Counted from the first letter of the stretch, positions 38,986 to 50,018 are shown. The stretch: 64,000 nt of DNA from Pseudomonas sp. MPC6 (GCF_006094435.1 NZ_CP034783.1:3871001-3935000); one strand, 5' to 3'. Numbers and translations: made by a program. The notes: generated by a model not told the origin, from the sequence alone.

Positions 38986-39693
38986 ATGATCAAGCGTATC
39001 GCGCAAACCGCAGGTTTCACCGGGCTGCTGGCCGCCCTGTTGCTGACCCTGCTGCAAAGTTTCTGGGTGTCGCCGCTGATTCTGCAGGCCGAGACCTACG
39101 AAAAATCCGAGCCGGCGGCTGTTGAAGTGCATGAGCACGCCGCAGGTGCTGTCGCCGCTCACAGCCATGACGCCGAGGCCTGGGAGCCGGAAGACGGCTG
39201 GCAGCGCGTGCTGTCGACCACCGGTGGCAACCTGGTGGTCGCGGTCGGTTTCGCGTTGATGCTCGCCGGCCTCTACACCTTGCGCGCCCCGACCAACACC
39301 TCTCAAGGCCTGCTCTGGGGCCTGGCCGGCTATGCGACCTTCGTGCTCGCGCCGACCCTCGGCCTGCCGCCTGAACTGCCGGGAACTGTCGCGGCCGATC
39401 TGGCGCAGCGGCAGGTCTGGTGGATCGGCACTGCCGCCTCCACCGCAGCCGGCATCGCCCTGATCGTGTTCAGCCGTCACTGGCTGATGAAGGTCCTCGG
39501 CGTCGCCATCCTCGCCGTGCCCCACGTGATAGGCGCGCCACAACCGGAAGTGCACTCGATGCTCGCTCCGGAAGCGCTCGAGTCGCAGTTCAAAATCGCT
39601 TCGCAGCTGACCAACGTCGCGTTCTGGCTGGCCCTGGGCCTGATCAGCGCCTGGTTGTTCCGCCGCAAAAGCGCTGGCCAATACCACGCATGA
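38986..39693 (+). CDS. cbtA: CbtA, membrane subunit of a cobalt transporter
   Basis: A 235-aa membrane protein with about five to six hydrophobic segments. ATG 38986 (MIKRIAQTAGFTGLLAALLLTLLQ) lies 11 bp after cbtB; the upstream in-frame extension overlaps cbtB. A His/Glu-rich external loop (VEVHEHAAGAVAAHSHDAEAW, about residues 46-66) probably binds metal. The segment GLPPELPG between helices is family-typical. Together with CbtB it is the presumed cobalt importer supplying the chelatase. Its TGA overlaps the ATG of cobE. Confidence 0.92.
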   Translation: MIKRIAQTAGFTGLLAALLLTLLQSFWVSPLILQAETYEKSEPAAVEVHEHAAGAVAAHSHDAEAWEPEDGWQRVLSTTGGNLVVAVGFALMLAGLYTLRAPTNTSQGLLWGLAGYATFVLAPTLGLPPELPGTVAADLAQRQVWWIGTAASTAAGIALIVFSRHWLMKVLGVAILAVPHVIGAPQPEVHSMLAPEALESQFKIASQLTNVAFWLALGLISAWLFRRKSAGQYHA

Positions 39694-40103
39694 CGGATAA
39701 CAGCACCTTGCCGACCCTGGTGGTCGGCCTGGGCTGCCAGCGCGGCTGCCCCGTCGGCACGTTGCGGGCATTGCTCGACCAGGCGCTGCAGGCTCATCGC
39801 ATCGAGCTACACCAGGTCAAGGCACTAGCCAGCATCGACCTGAAGCGCGAAGAACCGGGCCTGATCGAACTGGCCGCACAGCTCGCGCTGCCGCTGATGT
39901 ATTTCAGCAGCGAACAATTGGCCGGCTATCAACCGCAACTCAGCCACCGCTCGGACATCGCGTTCGAACGCACCGGCTGTTACGGCGTCGCGGAAAGTGC
40001 CGCCTTGGCCCTGGCCGAACACCTGGCCCAGGCGCCGGCGAAACTGCTGATTTCACGACAGAAATATGCCCAGGCCACCCTCGCGCTGGCTGGCGCTGCT
40101 TAA
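39690..40103 (+). CDS. cobE: CobE/CbiG C-terminal-like cobalamin biosynthesis protein
   Basis: A 137-aa CobE/GbiG_C family protein, with VVGLGCQRGCPVGTLRALLDQAL at the N-terminus, ASIDLKREEPGLIELAAQLALPLMYFS in the middle and GVAESAALALA toward the end. In the aerobic pathway CobE is associated with processing of the ring-contracted precorrin intermediate; its exact role is less defined. ATG 39690 overlaps the cbtA stop (ATGA), so it is translationally coupled. Confidence 0.9.
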   Translation: MTDNSTLPTLVVGLGCQRGCPVGTLRALLDQALQAHRIELHQVKALASIDLKREEPGLIELAAQLALPLMYFSSEQLAGYQPQLSHRSDIAFERTGCYGVAESAALALAEHLAQAPAKLLISRQKYAQATLALAGAA

Positions 40104-40185
40104 AATCCCCGATAATCCCCGCCTTCGATCATGAGCAATCTTCATCTGAAGCCTTGCCCAGGCCCTTTTTTCACAGGAACCGACA

Positions 40186-40932
40186 ATGACTGTCTATTTC
40201 ATTGGCGCAGGCCCCGGCGACCCGGAACTGATCACCGTCAAAGGCCAACGGCTGATCCGCAGCTGCCCGGTGATCATCTATGCCGGCTCCCTGGTGCCCG
40301 CCGCCGTACTCGAAGGTCATCAGGCCGAACGCCTGGTGAACAGCGCCGAACTGCACCTGGAACAGATCATCGAACTGTTCAAGTGCGCCCATGCCAAGGG
40401 CCAGGATGTGGCGCGGGTGCATTCCGGCGATCCGAGCCTGTATGGCGCCATTGGCGAACAGATCCGCTACCTGCGTGAACTCGACATTGCCTTTGAAATC
40501 ATTCCCGGCGTGACCGCGACAGCGGCCTGTGCGGCCCTGCTGGGTGCGGAGTTGACCTTGCCGGATGTGTCACAGAGCGTGATTCTGACCCGCTACGCCG
40601 ACAAGACGACGATGCCGGCCGGCGAAGAGTTGGGCAGCCTGGCGCAGCATGGAGCCACCATGGCGATCCATCTGGGAGTCAATCATCTGCAGAAGATCCT
40701 GGTCGAATTGTTGCCGCATTACGGTGCGGACTGTCCGATCGCGGTGATTCACCGGGCGACCTGGCCGGATCAGGATTGGGTGGTGGGGACGCTTGAGGAT
40801 ATTGCCGGGAAGGTTGAGGCGAAGGGGTTTCGGAGGACGGCGTTGATTCTGGTGGGCCGGGTGTTGGGCAGCGATCACTTCAGTGAGTCGTCGCTGTATC
40901 GCGCCGGGCATGCGCATTTGTATCGGCCATAG
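40186..40932 (+). CDS. cobM: CobM, precorrin-4 C(11)-methyltransferase
   Basis: A 248-aa SAM-dependent uroporphyrin-III methyltransferase-superfamily protein. The N-terminal motif is VYFIGAGPGDPELITVKG, the glycine-rich loop SGDPSLYGAIGEQ, and EIIPGVTATAACAALLGAELTLPDVSQSVILTR marks the CobM/CbiF type. It methylates C-11 of precorrin-4. It is the last gene of the riboswitch-controlled cbtB-cbtA-cobE-cobM unit. Confidence 0.94.
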   Translation: MTVYFIGAGPGDPELITVKGQRLIRSCPVIIYAGSLVPAAVLEGHQAERLVNSAELHLEQIIELFKCAHAKGQDVARVHSGDPSLYGAIGEQIRYLRELDIAFEIIPGVTATAACAALLGAELTLPDVSQSVILTRYADKTTMPAGEELGSLAQHGATMAIHLGVNHLQKILVELLPHYGADCPIAVIHRATWPDQDWVVGTLEDIAGKVEAKGFRRTALILVGRVLGSDHFSESSLYRAGHAHLYRP

Positions 40933-40936
40933 AGCC

Positions 40937-41022
40937 CCTTCGCTGCGGTTCGGCGTTCCGACAAGCCAGCGCCTACAGAGGTACGCATTCCCCTGTAGGA
41001 GCTGGCTTGCCAGCGAAGAGGC
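40937..41022. repeat. REP doublet
   Basis: A diverged left copy (CGACAAGCCAGCGCCTAC) and a good right copy (GTAGGAGCTGGCTTGCCAGC) after cobM. Confidence 0.7.
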
Positions 41023-41039
41023 CATTGAACTTCACCCAT

Positions 41040-41071
41040 AAAAAAACGGCGCTCACGGGGCGCCGTTTTTC
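41040..41071. terminator. Bidirectional terminator between cobM and nfuA
   Basis: AAAAACGGCG and CGCCGTTTTT form a 10-bp stem around CTCACGGGG, with A and T tracts on both sides. It serves convergent cobM and nfuA. Confidence 0.8.
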
Positions 41072-41088
41072 ATGTCGCAGCGAACACC

Positions 41089-41730
<642 letters not shown>

Positions 41731-41788
41731 CTAGTATTTATGTCGGAAAAGTACGGATGCGACAACGGTCTTCCGGACACCCGGCCCC

Positions 41789-41893
41789 CCTGTAGGAGCT
41801 GGCTTGCCAGCGAAGGATGCCCGGGCGCCGCGTGCAGCCAGACCGAACGCGTTATCGTTGACCTCCTTCGCTGGCAAGCCAGCTCCTACAGGG
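41789..41893. repeat. REP doublet
   Basis: Two good copies (GTAGGAGCTGGCTTGCCAGC and its inverse) about 55 bp apart between the divergent nfuA and metH genes. Confidence 0.9.
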
Positions 41894-42006
41894 CGGGGTA
41901 ACGGCGACAACATGAGCCAGATTCATGCAAAACCGCAACATACTCCAAAACCGCACAGGTTTGCTATCATCCCGCCCCTTCGTCATGGTCTTTCCGAGTA
42001 GTCCCA

Positions 42007-45000
42007 ATGTCCGATCGCAGTGTTCGCCTTCAAGCTCTCAAGCACGCCCTCAAAGAGCGCATCCTGATACTCGATGGCGGTATGGGCACAATGATCCAGA
42101 GCTACAAGCTCGAGGAGCAGGATTACCGCGGCAAACGCTTCGCCGACTGGCCGAGCGACGTCAAGGGCAACAACGACCTGTTGATCCTGACCCGCCCGGA
42201 CGTGATCGGCTCGATCGAAAAAGCCTACCTGGACGCCGGCGCCGACATTCTGGAAACCAACACCTTCAACGCCACCCAGGTGTCCCAGGCCGACTACGGC
42301 ATGCAGGACCTGGCGTACGAGTTAAACGTAGAAGGCGCCCGCCTGGCACGCAAGGTGGCGGACGCCAAGACCCTGGAAACGCCGGACAAGCCGCGCTTCG
42401 TCGCCGGCGTGCTCGGCCCGACCAGCCGGACCTGCTCGCTGTCGCCGGACGTGAACAACCCCGGCTATCGCAACGTGACCTTCGATGAACTGGTGGAAAA
42501 CTACACCGAGGCCACCAAGGGCCTGATCGAAGGCGGCGCCGACCTGATCCTGATCGAAACCATCTTCGATACCCTGAACGCCAAGGCCGCGATCTTTGCC
42601 GTGCAAGGGGTTTACGAAGAACTGGGCGTCGAATTGCCGATCATGATTTCCGGCACCATCACCGATGCGTCGGGCCGCACCTTGTCGGGCCAGACCACCG
42701 AGGCGTTCTGGAACTCCGTGGCCCACGCCAAGCCGATCTCGGTCGGGCTGAACTGCGCCCTCGGTGCCAGCGAATTGCGCCCGTACCTGGAAGAGCTGTC
42801 GAACAAGGCCGGCACCTACGTCTCCGCGCACCCGAACGCCGGCCTGCCGAACGAATTCGGCGAGTACGACGAACTGCCATCGGAAACCGCCAAGGTCATC
42901 GAAGAATTCGCCCAAAGCGGCTTCCTCAACATTGTTGGCGGCTGCTGCGGCACCACCCCGGGTCACATCGAAGCCATCGCCAAGGCCGTGGCCGGTTACG
43001 CACCGCGCGCGATCCCGGAGATTCCCAAGGCCTGCCGCCTGTCGGGCCTGGAACCCTTCACCATCGATCGCAGCTCGCTGTTCGTCAACGTCGGCGAACG
43101 CACGAACATCACCGGTTCCGCCAAGTTCGCCCGGCTGATTCGTGACGACAACTACACCGAAGCCCTGGAAGTCGCCCTGCAGCAGGTCGAAGCCGGCGCC
43201 CAGGTGATCGACATCAACATGGACGAAGGCATGCTCGATTCGAAGAAGGCCATGGTGACCTTCCTCAATCTGATTGCCGGCGAGCCGGACATCTCCCGTG
43301 TACCGATCATGATCGACTCCTCCAAGTGGGAAGTGATCGAAGCCGGCCTGAAATGCATCCAGGGCAAGGGCATCGTCAACTCGATCAGCATGAAGGAAGG
43401 CGTCGAGCAGTTCATTCAGCACGCCAAACTGTGCAAGCGCTACGGTGCCGCCGTGGTCGTGATGGCCTTCGACGAAGCCGGCCAGGCCGACACCGAAGCG
43501 CGCAAGAAAGAAATCTGCAAACGCTCCTACGACATCCTGGTCAATGACGTCGGCTTCCCGCCGGAAGACATTATCTTTGACCCGAACATCTTCGCCGTGG
43601 CCACCGGCATCGAAGAACACAACAACTACGCCGTGGACTTCATCAACGCCTGCGCCTACATCCGCGACGAACTGCCGTATGCCCTGACCTCGGGCGGCGT
43701 GTCCAACGTGTCGTTCTCGTTCCGCGGCAACAACCCGGTGCGCGAGGCGATTCACTCGGTGTTCCTGCTGTATGCGATCCGCAACGGCCTGACCATGGGT
43801 ATCGTCAACGCCGGCCAGCTGGAGATCTACGACCAGATCCCGGCCGAACTGCGCGACGCCGTCGAAGACGTGATCCTCAACCGCACCCCGGAGGGCACCG
43901 ACGCCCTCCTCGCCATCGCCGACAAGTACAAGGGCGACGGCAGCGTCAAGGAAGCCGAGACCGAAGAGTGGCGCAACTGGGACGTCAACAAGCGCCTGGA
44001 ACACGCACTGGTCAAGGGCATCACCACCCATATCGTCGAAGACACCGAAGAGTCGCGCCAGTCGTTCGCCCGGCCGATCGAAGTCATCGAAGGCCCGCTG
44101 ATGTCCGGCATGAACATCGTCGGCGACCTGTTCGGCGCCGGTAAGATGTTCCTGCCGCAGGTGGTGAAATCCGCCCGTGTGATGAAGCAGGCCGTGGCCC
44201 ACCTGATTCCGTTCATCGAACTGGAAAAAGGCGACAAGCCGGAAGCCAAGGGCAAGATCCTGATGGCCACGGTCAAGGGCGACGTGCACGACATCGGCAA
44301 GAACATAGTCGGTGTGGTGCTGGGTTGTAACGGCTACGACATCGTCGACCTCGGCGTGATGGTGCCGGCCGAGAAAATCCTGCAAGTGGCCAAGGAGCAG
44401 AAGTGCGACATCATCGGCCTGTCCGGCCTGATCACGCCTTCGCTGGATGAAATGGTTCACGTGGCCCGCGAGATGCAGCGCCAGGACTTCCACCTGCCGT
44501 TGATGATCGGCGGCGCGACCACCTCCAAGGCGCACACGGCGGTGAAGATCGAACCGAAGTACAGCAACGACGCGGTGATCTACGTCACCGACGCCTCGCG
44601 CGCCGTGGGCGTGGCGACCCAGTTGCTGTCCAAGGAACTGAAACCGGCGTTCGTCGAAAAGACCCGCCTGGAATACATCGAAGTCCGCGAGCGCACCGCC
44701 AACCGCAGCGCCCGTACCGAACGCCTGAGCTACCCCGCCGCGGTCGCCAAGAAGCCGCAGTTCGACTGGAGCAGCTACACCCCGGTCAAACCAACCTTCA
44801 CCGGCGCCAAAGTGCTGGACAACATCGACCTCAAGGTGTTGGCCGAATACATCGACTGGACGCCGTTCTTCATCTCCTGGGACCTGGCCGGCAAGTTCCC
44901 GCGCATCCTCACCGATGAAGTGGTCGGTGAAGCCGCCACTTCGCTCTACGCCGATGCCCAGGAAATGCTCGCCAAGCTGATCGACGAAAAACTCATCAGC

Positions 45001-45717
45001 GCCCGTGCGGTGTTCGGCTTCTGGCCGGCCAACCAGGTGCGCGACGATGACATCGAGCTCTACGGCGACGACGGCAAGCCACTGGCCAAGCTGCATCACT
45101 TGCGCCAGCAGATCATCAAGACCGACGGCAAGCCGAACTTCTCCCTGGCCGACTTCGTGGCCCCGAAGGACAGCGAAGTCACCGACTACGTGGGGGGGTT
45201 CATTACCACCGCCGGGATCGGCGCCGAAGAAGTGGCCAAGGCCTACCAGGATGCCGGCGACGATTACAACTCGATCATGGTCAAGGCCCTGGCCGACCGC
45301 CTGGCCGAGGCCTGCGCCGAATGGCTGCACCAGCAGGTCCGTAAGGATTACTGGGGTTACGCCAAGGACGAAACGCTCGACAACGAGGCGTTGATCAAGG
45401 AGCAATACACCGGCATCCGCCCTGCTCCGGGCTACCCGGCCTGCCCGGATCACACCGAGAAAGGCACCTTGTTCGCACTGCTCGACCCGCAAGCCAGCGA
45501 AATGCAGGCGGGCCGCAGCGGGGTGTTCCTGACCGAGCACTACGCGATGTTCCCGGCGGCGGCGGTCAGCGGCTGGTACTTCGCGCACCCGCAGGCGCAG
45601 TACTTCGCCGTGGGCAAGATCGACAAGGACCAGGTGCAGAGCTACACGTCGCGCAAAGGCCAGGAGCTGAGCGTGACCGAGCGCTGGCTGGCGCCGAACC
45701 TGGGTTACGACAACTGA
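42007..45717 (+). CDS. metH: MetH, cobalamin-dependent methionine synthase
   Basis: A 1236-aa modular enzyme making methionine from homocysteine and 5-methyl-THF. Module 1 (about 15-330) binds homocysteine, with start [14 protein letters not shown] and zinc ligands Cys313/Cys314 in [10 protein letters not shown]. Module 2 (about 360-620) is the pterin-binding barrel ([16 protein letters not shown]). Module 3 (about 650-890) binds B12 with [15 protein letters not shown] (lower ligand His761). Module 4 (about 905-1236) is the SAM reactivation domain ([12 protein letters not shown]). It is adjacent to the cobalamin genes, whose product it needs. No SAH or B12 riboswitch was recognised in its leader. 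Confidence 0.96.
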   Translation: MSDRSVRLQALKHALKERILILDGGMGTMIQSYKLEEQDYRGKRFADWPSDVKGNNDLLILTRPDVIGSIEKAYLDAGADILETNTFNATQVSQADYGMQDLAYELNVEGARLARKVADAKTLETPDKPRFVAGVLGPTSRTCSLSPDVNNPGYRNVTFDELVENYTEATKGLIEGGADLILIETIFDTLNAKAAIFAVQGVYEELGVELPIMISGTITDASGRTLSGQTTEAFWNSVAHAKPISVGLNCALGASELRPYLEELSNKAGTYVSAHPNAGLPNEFGEYDELPSETAKVIEEFAQSGFLNIVGGCCGTTPGHIEAIAKAVAGYAPRAIPEIPKACRLSGLEPFTIDRSSLFVNVGERTNITGSAKFARLIRDDNYTEALEVALQQVEAGAQVIDINMDEGMLDSKKAMVTFLNLIAGEPDISRVPIMIDSSKWEVIEAGLKCIQGKGIVNSISMKEGVEQFIQHAKLCKRYGAAVVVMAFDEAGQADTEARKKEICKRSYDILVNDVGFPPEDIIFDPNIFAVATGIEEHNNYAVDFINACAYIRDELPYALTSGGVSNVSFSFRGNNPVREAIHSVFLLYAIRNGLTMGIVNAGQLEIYDQIPAELRDAVEDVILNRTPEGTDALLAIADKYKGDGSVKEAETEEWRNWDVNKRLEHALVKGITTHIVEDTEESRQSFARPIEVIEGPLMSGMNIVGDLFGAGKMFLPQVVKSARVMKQAVAHLIPFIELEKGDKPEAKGKILMATVKGDVHDIGKNIVGVVLGCNGYDIVDLGVMVPAEKILQVAKEQKCDIIGLSGLITPSLDEMVHVAREMQRQDFHLPLMIGGATTSKAHTAVKIEPKYSNDAVIYVTDASRAVGVATQLLSKELKPAFVEKTRLEYIEVRERTANRSARTERLSYPAAVAKKPQFDWSSYTPVKPTFTGAKVLDNIDLKVLAEYIDWTPFFISWDLAGKFPRILTDEVVGEAATSLYADAQEMLAKLIDEKLISARAVFGFWPANQVRDDDIELYGDDGKPLAKLHHLRQQIIKTDGKPNFSLADFVAPKDSEVTDYVGGFITTAGIGAEEVAKAYQDAGDDYNSIMVKALADRLAEACAEWLHQQVRKDYWGYAKDETLDNEALIKEQYTGIRPAPGYPACPDHTEKGTLFALLDPQASEMQAGRSGVFLTEHYAMFPAAAVSGWYFAHPQAQYFAVGKIDKDQVQSYTSRKGQELSVTERWLAPNLGYDN

Positions 45718-45780
45718 GATCAAAAGATCGTCCGAACGCGGCCCGAGCCTGCGGCAGCTCCTGCACGGTGTACACATACC

Positions 45781-45874
45781 CCCTGTAGGAGCTCGCTTGC
45801 CAGCGAAGGCGTCTTCACAGTCGATAACGATGCCGCCTGACACACCGCCTTCGCCAGCAAGCCGGCTCCTACAC
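45781..45874. repeat. REP doublet
   Basis: Inverted pair (GTAGGAGCTCGCTTGCCAGC ... TTCGCCAGCAAGCCGGCTCC) after metH. Confidence 0.85.
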
Positions 45875-45953
45875 AATGGTGTCTGACTCCTGAGCCCATG
45901 CATTTTTCGGGATTGTCTATGCTTAGCTCTCACACACAAGTGACGAGGGGTTT

Positions 45954-46175
45954 ATGGACGATCCAGTCGACAACAACAAACCGCCCACCTTCTGGCAGAT
46001 GCTGCACAGCGTCATGGCCGCGGCGTTCGGGGTGCAGAGCGGGAAGAACCGGGCCCGGGACTTCACTCACGGCAAGCCCAGCCATTTCGTGATCCTGGGG
46101 ATTGTGTTCACGGCAGTGTTCGCCCTGACCCTGTTCGGCATTGTCAAACTGGTGCTGCACCTGGCCGGGATCTGA
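45954..46175 (+). CDS. DUF2970 small membrane protein
   Basis: A 73-aa protein with one strong C-terminal membrane helix (about residues 45-70, FVILGIVFTAVFALTLFGIVKLVL). The N-terminal half has TFWQMLHSVMAAAFGVQSGKNRARDF, typical of the DUF2970 family. GAGGGG precedes the ATG. Function is unknown; it is common beside unrelated genes in Pseudomonas. Confidence 0.85.
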   Translation: MDDPVDNNKPPTFWQMLHSVMAAAFGVQSGKNRARDFTHGKPSHFVILGIVFTAVFALTLFGIVKLVLHLAGI

Positions 46176-46197
46176 TGCCTGACGCCAGGCCAATCAC

Positions 46198-47316
46198 TCA
46201 GTGCAGCAGGGTTTGCAGGCTGAACGGGTAACGATACGACGCCGGTTGCCCCTTGGCCGAGAGCTTGTGAAAATCCACGCCGTAATCCTGCCTGACGCCC
46301 AGCGCCAGCAGGCGCATGGCCTGTGCCCGATCGATCAGTTGCAGCAACGGAAGCTGCCGGTCGCGGCCGCCGTACTGACCGAAATCCACACCCTGATCGT
46401 AGTCATGCAACTGCACGAGGGCCCAGCCGCCCAGGCTGAAATGCCCACCCAGCAGCACACTCAGCCGACCGTCCAGCAGCGCTTGCAAGGCCGCGGGCGA
46501 ATGGTTGATGGTGCCGAACAGTGCGTCTTTTCCAGGTTCGCCACCGGCGTCGGCGTAGGCTTGCATGGCCCCGAAGGCCATTTCGTCATTGGCTGTCCAG
46601 ACCAGCGAGGCCTGCGGATAGCGTTTGAACAGCAATCCGGCCACCTCATAGGCGCGCTCCCGGGTCCAGCCGCCATACACCAACTGGCGCAGTCGCACTT
46701 CAGGGTGCTCGGCCAAAGCCCGCATCATGCCTTTCTCACGCAACTGCGCCGCCGGCGTGACCTTCAGCCCGGAGAACGCCAACAGCTCGACGACCTGCCC
46801 GGGAGCGACCGGGCCATGCAGGCGAATCAGCTCCTTGAGCATCAGGTAGCCGCCCTCCTCGTCGTTGGGCACCAGGCTGCCCAGCCAATCGGGATATTTT
46901 TCAGGTTGCGAGCCGAGCAGGCTCATCTGGTCCGGGGTCAGCGCGTTATTGACCATGAACAGCTTCACGCCACTGCCCTGGGCCAGGCGCAGGATTTCGG
47001 GGGCGCCGGACTGCTCGTTGACGAACACCAGGTAGTCCGGCCGGTCTGACCCCTGCAGCGCTTCACGAGCCTGTTTGAGGGTGTTTCCAGGTATCCGCTC
47101 GGCGTACTGAATGCGCAAATCCATGGCCAGGTCCCTGGCCGCGGCCTGCATGAACTGCGAGTAACTGACCCAAAAAGCTTCGCCACTGGTTCCCGGGTTC
47201 AGGAACAGCACCGACGCCGCCTGGGCACAAGGGGCCGAGACCATCCCCAGCGCCAGCAATACGCCACAGAACACCTTCAACGCTGATCGTCCGAGCCCCG
47301 AAAATTCGCCGCACAT
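46198..47316 (-). CDS. Periplasmic binding protein (type 1, sugar-type) of unknown ligand
   Basis: A 372-aa ABC-type periplasmic binding protein. ATG 47316 has GGGAGG upstream and gives a signal peptide ending CAQA-ASVLFLNPG; the longer frame begins with TTG at 47340. The fold is that of ribose/LacI-like binding proteins (VLFLNPGTSGEAFWVSYSQFMQAAARDLAMDLRI, ASLVWTANDEMAFGAMQAYADAG). No permease or ATPase gene is adjacent, so it may be a sensor-associated or orphan binding protein. Confidence 0.8.
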   Translation of the reverse strand: MCGEFSGLGRSALKVFCGVLLALGMVSAPCAQAASVLFLNPGTSGEAFWVSYSQFMQAAARDLAMDLRIQYAERIPGNTLKQAREALQGSDRPDYLVFVNEQSGAPEILRLAQGSGVKLFMVNNALTPDQMSLLGSQPEKYPDWLGSLVPNDEEGGYLMLKELIRLHGPVAPGQVVELLAFSGLKVTPAAQLREKGMMRALAEHPEVRLRQLVYGGWTRERAYEVAGLLFKRYPQASLVWTANDEMAFGAMQAYADAGGEPGKDALFGTINHSPAALQALLDGRLSVLLGGHFSLGGWALVQLHDYDQGVDFGQYGGRDRQLPLLQLIDRAQAMRLLALGVRQDYGVDFHKLSAKGQPASYRYPFSLQTLLH

Positions 47317-47396
47317 TTTAGCCAGCGACCTCCCGTACAACGGCGTTTGTCCCCCTTGTCGCCCGACAACCGTCGGAGCGAGCCCGGACGTGGTTT

Positions 47397-47510
47397 TTAC
47401 TGATGACTGACCCAGAATACCGCGGTGCCCACGACCAGGATGATCAGGAACAGAATCGCCCAGGCATCGACCGTGCTATCGGGTTTTGTGACTTTGGTAG
47501 GGTTGCTCAT
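47397..47510 (-). CDS. Small single-helix membrane protein (37 aa)
   Basis: The frame MSNPTKVTKPDSTVDAWAIL then a hydrophobic helix LFLIILVVGTAVFWVSHQ follows GAGGCGATGCA. It is a clean small gene with one membrane segment (about residues 17-34). A longer open frame back to 47765 has a shadow leader and is rejected. It is divergent from cysI. No family function is known to me. Confidence 0.75.
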   Translation of the reverse strand: MSNPTKVTKPDSTVDAWAILFLIILVVGTAVFWVSHQ

Positions 47511-47803
47511 TGCATCGCCTCTTGTCGGTTTTATCGGTGATTGCATAAAGACTCGACCACAGTTAAGACGATGATTGCCCTCACCACAACCAAGGGCTTT
47601 GCAACAACGATTCTCATTAGTCCTTTTGGTTCTTTGCATATACTCAAACATCACTTTTACGCATAACTGCAAACTGGTATCTTGCCCCGGCTCCGTAGGG
47701 AGTGCGCGGCCGTGCGCGCAGAATTGCCGAGCAGTATCGGAAGACTTCCAGGCGTCTAAACGCAACTGGATCCGACCGGCCCAAGCCTGAGAACAGGACT
47801 TAT

Positions 47804-49462
47804 ATGTACGTATACGACGAGTACGATCAGCGGATCATCGAGGACCGCGTCAAGCAGTTCCGTGATCAGACCCGACGCTATCTGGCAGGCGAGCTGAGCG
47901 AAGAAGAATTCCGCCCGCTGCGCCTGCAAAACGGGCTTTATATCCAGCGTTTCGCGCCGATGTTGCGGGTGGCGGTGCCTTACGGCCAGCTGACTTCGCG
48001 CCAGACGCGAATGATGGCCAAGATTGCCCGCGACTATGACAAGGGCTATGCCCACATCAGTACCCGGCAGAACGTGCAGTTCAACTGGCCGGCGCTGGAA
48101 GACATTCCGGACATCCTCGCTGAGCTGGCGACCGTGCAGATGCACGCGATCCAGACCAGCGGCAACTGCCTGCGCAATGTCACCACCGACCAGTTCGCCG
48201 GTGTCGCCGCCGATGAACTGATCGATCCGCGCCCATGGTGCGAGATCGTCCGCCAATGGACGACGTTCCACCCGGAATTCGCCTACCTGCCGCGCAAGTT
48301 CAAGATCGCCATCAACGGCTCGACTTCCGACCGTGCCGCCATCGAAGTCCATGACATCGGCCTGGAAGCGGTGCGCAATGCCGCTGGCGAAGTCGGCTTC
48401 CGCGTGCTGGTCGGTGGCGGCCTGGGCCGTACTCCGGTGGTGGGCGCGTTCATCAATGAATTCCTGCCGTGGCAGGACCTGTTGAGCTACCTCGACGCCA
48501 TCCTGCGGGTCTACAACCGCTATGGCCGTCGTGACAACAAGTACAAGGCGCGGATCAAGATTCTCGTCAAGGCCTTGACGCCTGAAGTCTTTGCGCAAAA
48601 AGTCGACGCGGAAATGGAACACCTGCGCGGTGGCCAGACCACATTGACCGAGGCCGAAGTGCATCGCGTCGCCAAACACTTCGTCGACCCCGAGTACAAG
48701 GCGCTGGACAACCAGACCGCCGAACTCGCCGAGCTCGACCAACAGCACCCGGGCTTTGCGCGCTGGCGCACCCGCAATACCCTGGCCCACAAGAAGCCGG
48801 GCTATGTGGCGGTGACCCTGTCCCTGAAGCCGACCGGCGTTGCCCCGGGCGACATCACCGACAAACAGCTCGACGCCGTGGCCGACCTGGCCGAGCGTTA
48901 CAGCTTCGGTCAGCTGCGCACCTCCCACGAGCAGAACATCATCCTGGCCGACGTGGAACAGGGCCGGTTGTTCGAGATGTGGGGCGAACTGCGCGAGCAA
49001 GGCTTCGCCACGCCGAACATCGGCTTGCTGACCGACATCATCTGCTGCCCGGGCGGCGATTTCTGCTCCCTGGCCAACGCCAAGTCGATCCCGATCGCCG
49101 AATCGATCCAGCGCCGTTTCGACGACCTGGACTATCTGTTCGACATTGGCGAACTGGACCTGAACATCTCCGGCTGCATGAACGCCTGTGGCCACCACCA
49201 CGTCGGCCACATCGGCATCCTCGGGGTGGACAAGAAAGGTGAAGAGTTCTACCAGGTTTCCCTGGGCGGCAGCGGCACCCGCGATGCGAGCCTGGGCAAG
49301 ATCCTCGGCCCGTCCTTCGCCCAGGACGTCATGCCTGATGTGATCGAGAAGCTGATCGACGTGTACATCGAACAACGTACCGAAGACGAGCGCTTCATCG
49401 ACACCTATCAGCGTATTGGCATCGACCTCTTCAAGGAGCGCGTCTATGCAGCGAATAATTAA
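47804..49462 (+). CDS. cysI: Assimilatory sulfite reductase (siroheme/4Fe-4S subunit)
   Basis: A 552-aa nitrite/sulfite reductase that reduces sulfite to sulfide. ATG 47804 follows AGGACT; the longer frame to 47702 overlaps the leader. Two ferredoxin-like half domains (LRLQNGLYIQRFAPMLRVAVPYGQL early, SFGQLRTSHEQNIILADV later) are present. The siroheme-Fe-S ligands are Cys415 and Cys421 (CCPGGDFC) and Cys458 and Cys462 (GCMNACGHH). As in other pseudomonads it is followed by a DUF934 gene, not by a CysJ flavoprotein. The next gene starts inside its last codons. Confidence 0.94.
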   Translation: MYVYDEYDQRIIEDRVKQFRDQTRRYLAGELSEEEFRPLRLQNGLYIQRFAPMLRVAVPYGQLTSRQTRMMAKIARDYDKGYAHISTRQNVQFNWPALEDIPDILAELATVQMHAIQTSGNCLRNVTTDQFAGVAADELIDPRPWCEIVRQWTTFHPEFAYLPRKFKIAINGSTSDRAAIEVHDIGLEAVRNAAGEVGFRVLVGGGLGRTPVVGAFINEFLPWQDLLSYLDAILRVYNRYGRRDNKYKARIKILVKALTPEVFAQKVDAEMEHLRGGQTTLTEAEVHRVAKHFVDPEYKALDNQTAELAELDQQHPGFARWRTRNTLAHKKPGYVAVTLSLKPTGVAPGDITDKQLDAVADLAERYSFGQLRTSHEQNIILADVEQGRLFEMWGELREQGFATPNIGLLTDIICCPGGDFCSLANAKSIPIAESIQRRFDDLDYLFDIGELDLNISGCMNACGHHHVGHIGILGVDKKGEEFYQVSLGGSGTRDASLGKILGPSFAQDVMPDVIEKLIDVYIEQRTEDERFIDTYQRIGIDLFKERVYAANN

Positions 49463-49940
49463 GAACAACGAGGTCGTCGACGAAACCTGGCACTTGCTGC
49501 CCAAGGACTTCAACATCGACGAGATCAGCAACTGCGACGACTACATCGTCCCGCTGCAGCTGTGGCGCGAACACAGCCGTATGCTCAAGGCCCGCGATGG
49601 CGGCCTGGGCGTGTGGCTGGACGCCGATGAAGAAGCCGAAGAAATCGGTGACGACGTGGATCAGTTCCAGGTCATCGCCCTGAACTTCCCGGCCTTCACC
49701 GATGGCCGCAACTACTCCAATGCGCGCCTGCTGCGTGACCGTTATGGTTTCAAGGGCGAACTGCGGGCGATCGGCGATGTGCTGCGCGATCAGTTGTTCT
49801 ACCTGCGTCGCTGCGGGTTCGATGCCTTTGCATTGCGCGCCGACAAAGACCCGTACGAAGCGCTGGAAAGCCTCAAGGACTTTTCGGTGACCTATCAGGC
49901 CGCCACCGACGAACCGCTGCCGCTGTTCCGTCGCCGCTGA
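49446..49940 (+). CDS. DUF934 protein linked to sulfite reduction
   Basis: A 164-aa DUF934 protein. ATG 49446 lies within the end of cysI (17-bp overlap) with AAGGAG 8 bp upstream, so it is translationally coupled. Motifs are VPLQLWREH, GVWLDADEEAEEI, VIALNFPAFTDGRNYSNARLLRDRYGFKGELRAIGDVLRDQLFYLRRCGFDAF (read across). It always accompanies this type of cysI; it is presumed to be an accessory or electron-transfer-related partner but has no defined activity. Confidence 0.9.
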   Translation: MQRIIKNNEVVDETWHLLPKDFNIDEISNCDDYIVPLQLWREHSRMLKARDGGLGVWLDADEEAEEIGDDVDQFQVIALNFPAFTDGRNYSNARLLRDRYGFKGELRAIGDVLRDQLFYLRRCGFDAFALRADKDPYEALESLKDFSVTYQAATDEPLPLFRRR

Positions 49941-49946
49941 CAACAT

Positions 49947-49985
49947 AAAGCCTTGACCCCAAAATGGGGTCAAGGCTTTATTTAT
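49947..49985. terminator. Strong intrinsic terminator, probably bidirectional
   Basis: AAAGCCTTGACCCC and GGGGTCAAGGCTTT make a perfect 14-bp stem around a 5-base loop, with TATTTAT after it and A-rich sequence before it. It ends cysI-DUF934 and may also end the convergent small-gene transcript at 50019. Confidence 0.92.
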
Positions 49986-50018
49986 AATTTGCAAGCTTTG
50001 TATCGATTACAAGAATTG

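Noticed and set aside
41894..42006. An S-adenosylhomocysteine or cobalamin riboswitch before metH
   Set aside because: The leader is about 110 nt and shows neither conserved core.
42322..45939. A 1205-codon open frame on the minus strand opposite metH
   Set aside because: It is the antisense shadow of metH in GC-rich DNA: low-complexity, Val/His/Asp/Gln-rich, no family features, while metH is full length with all motifs.
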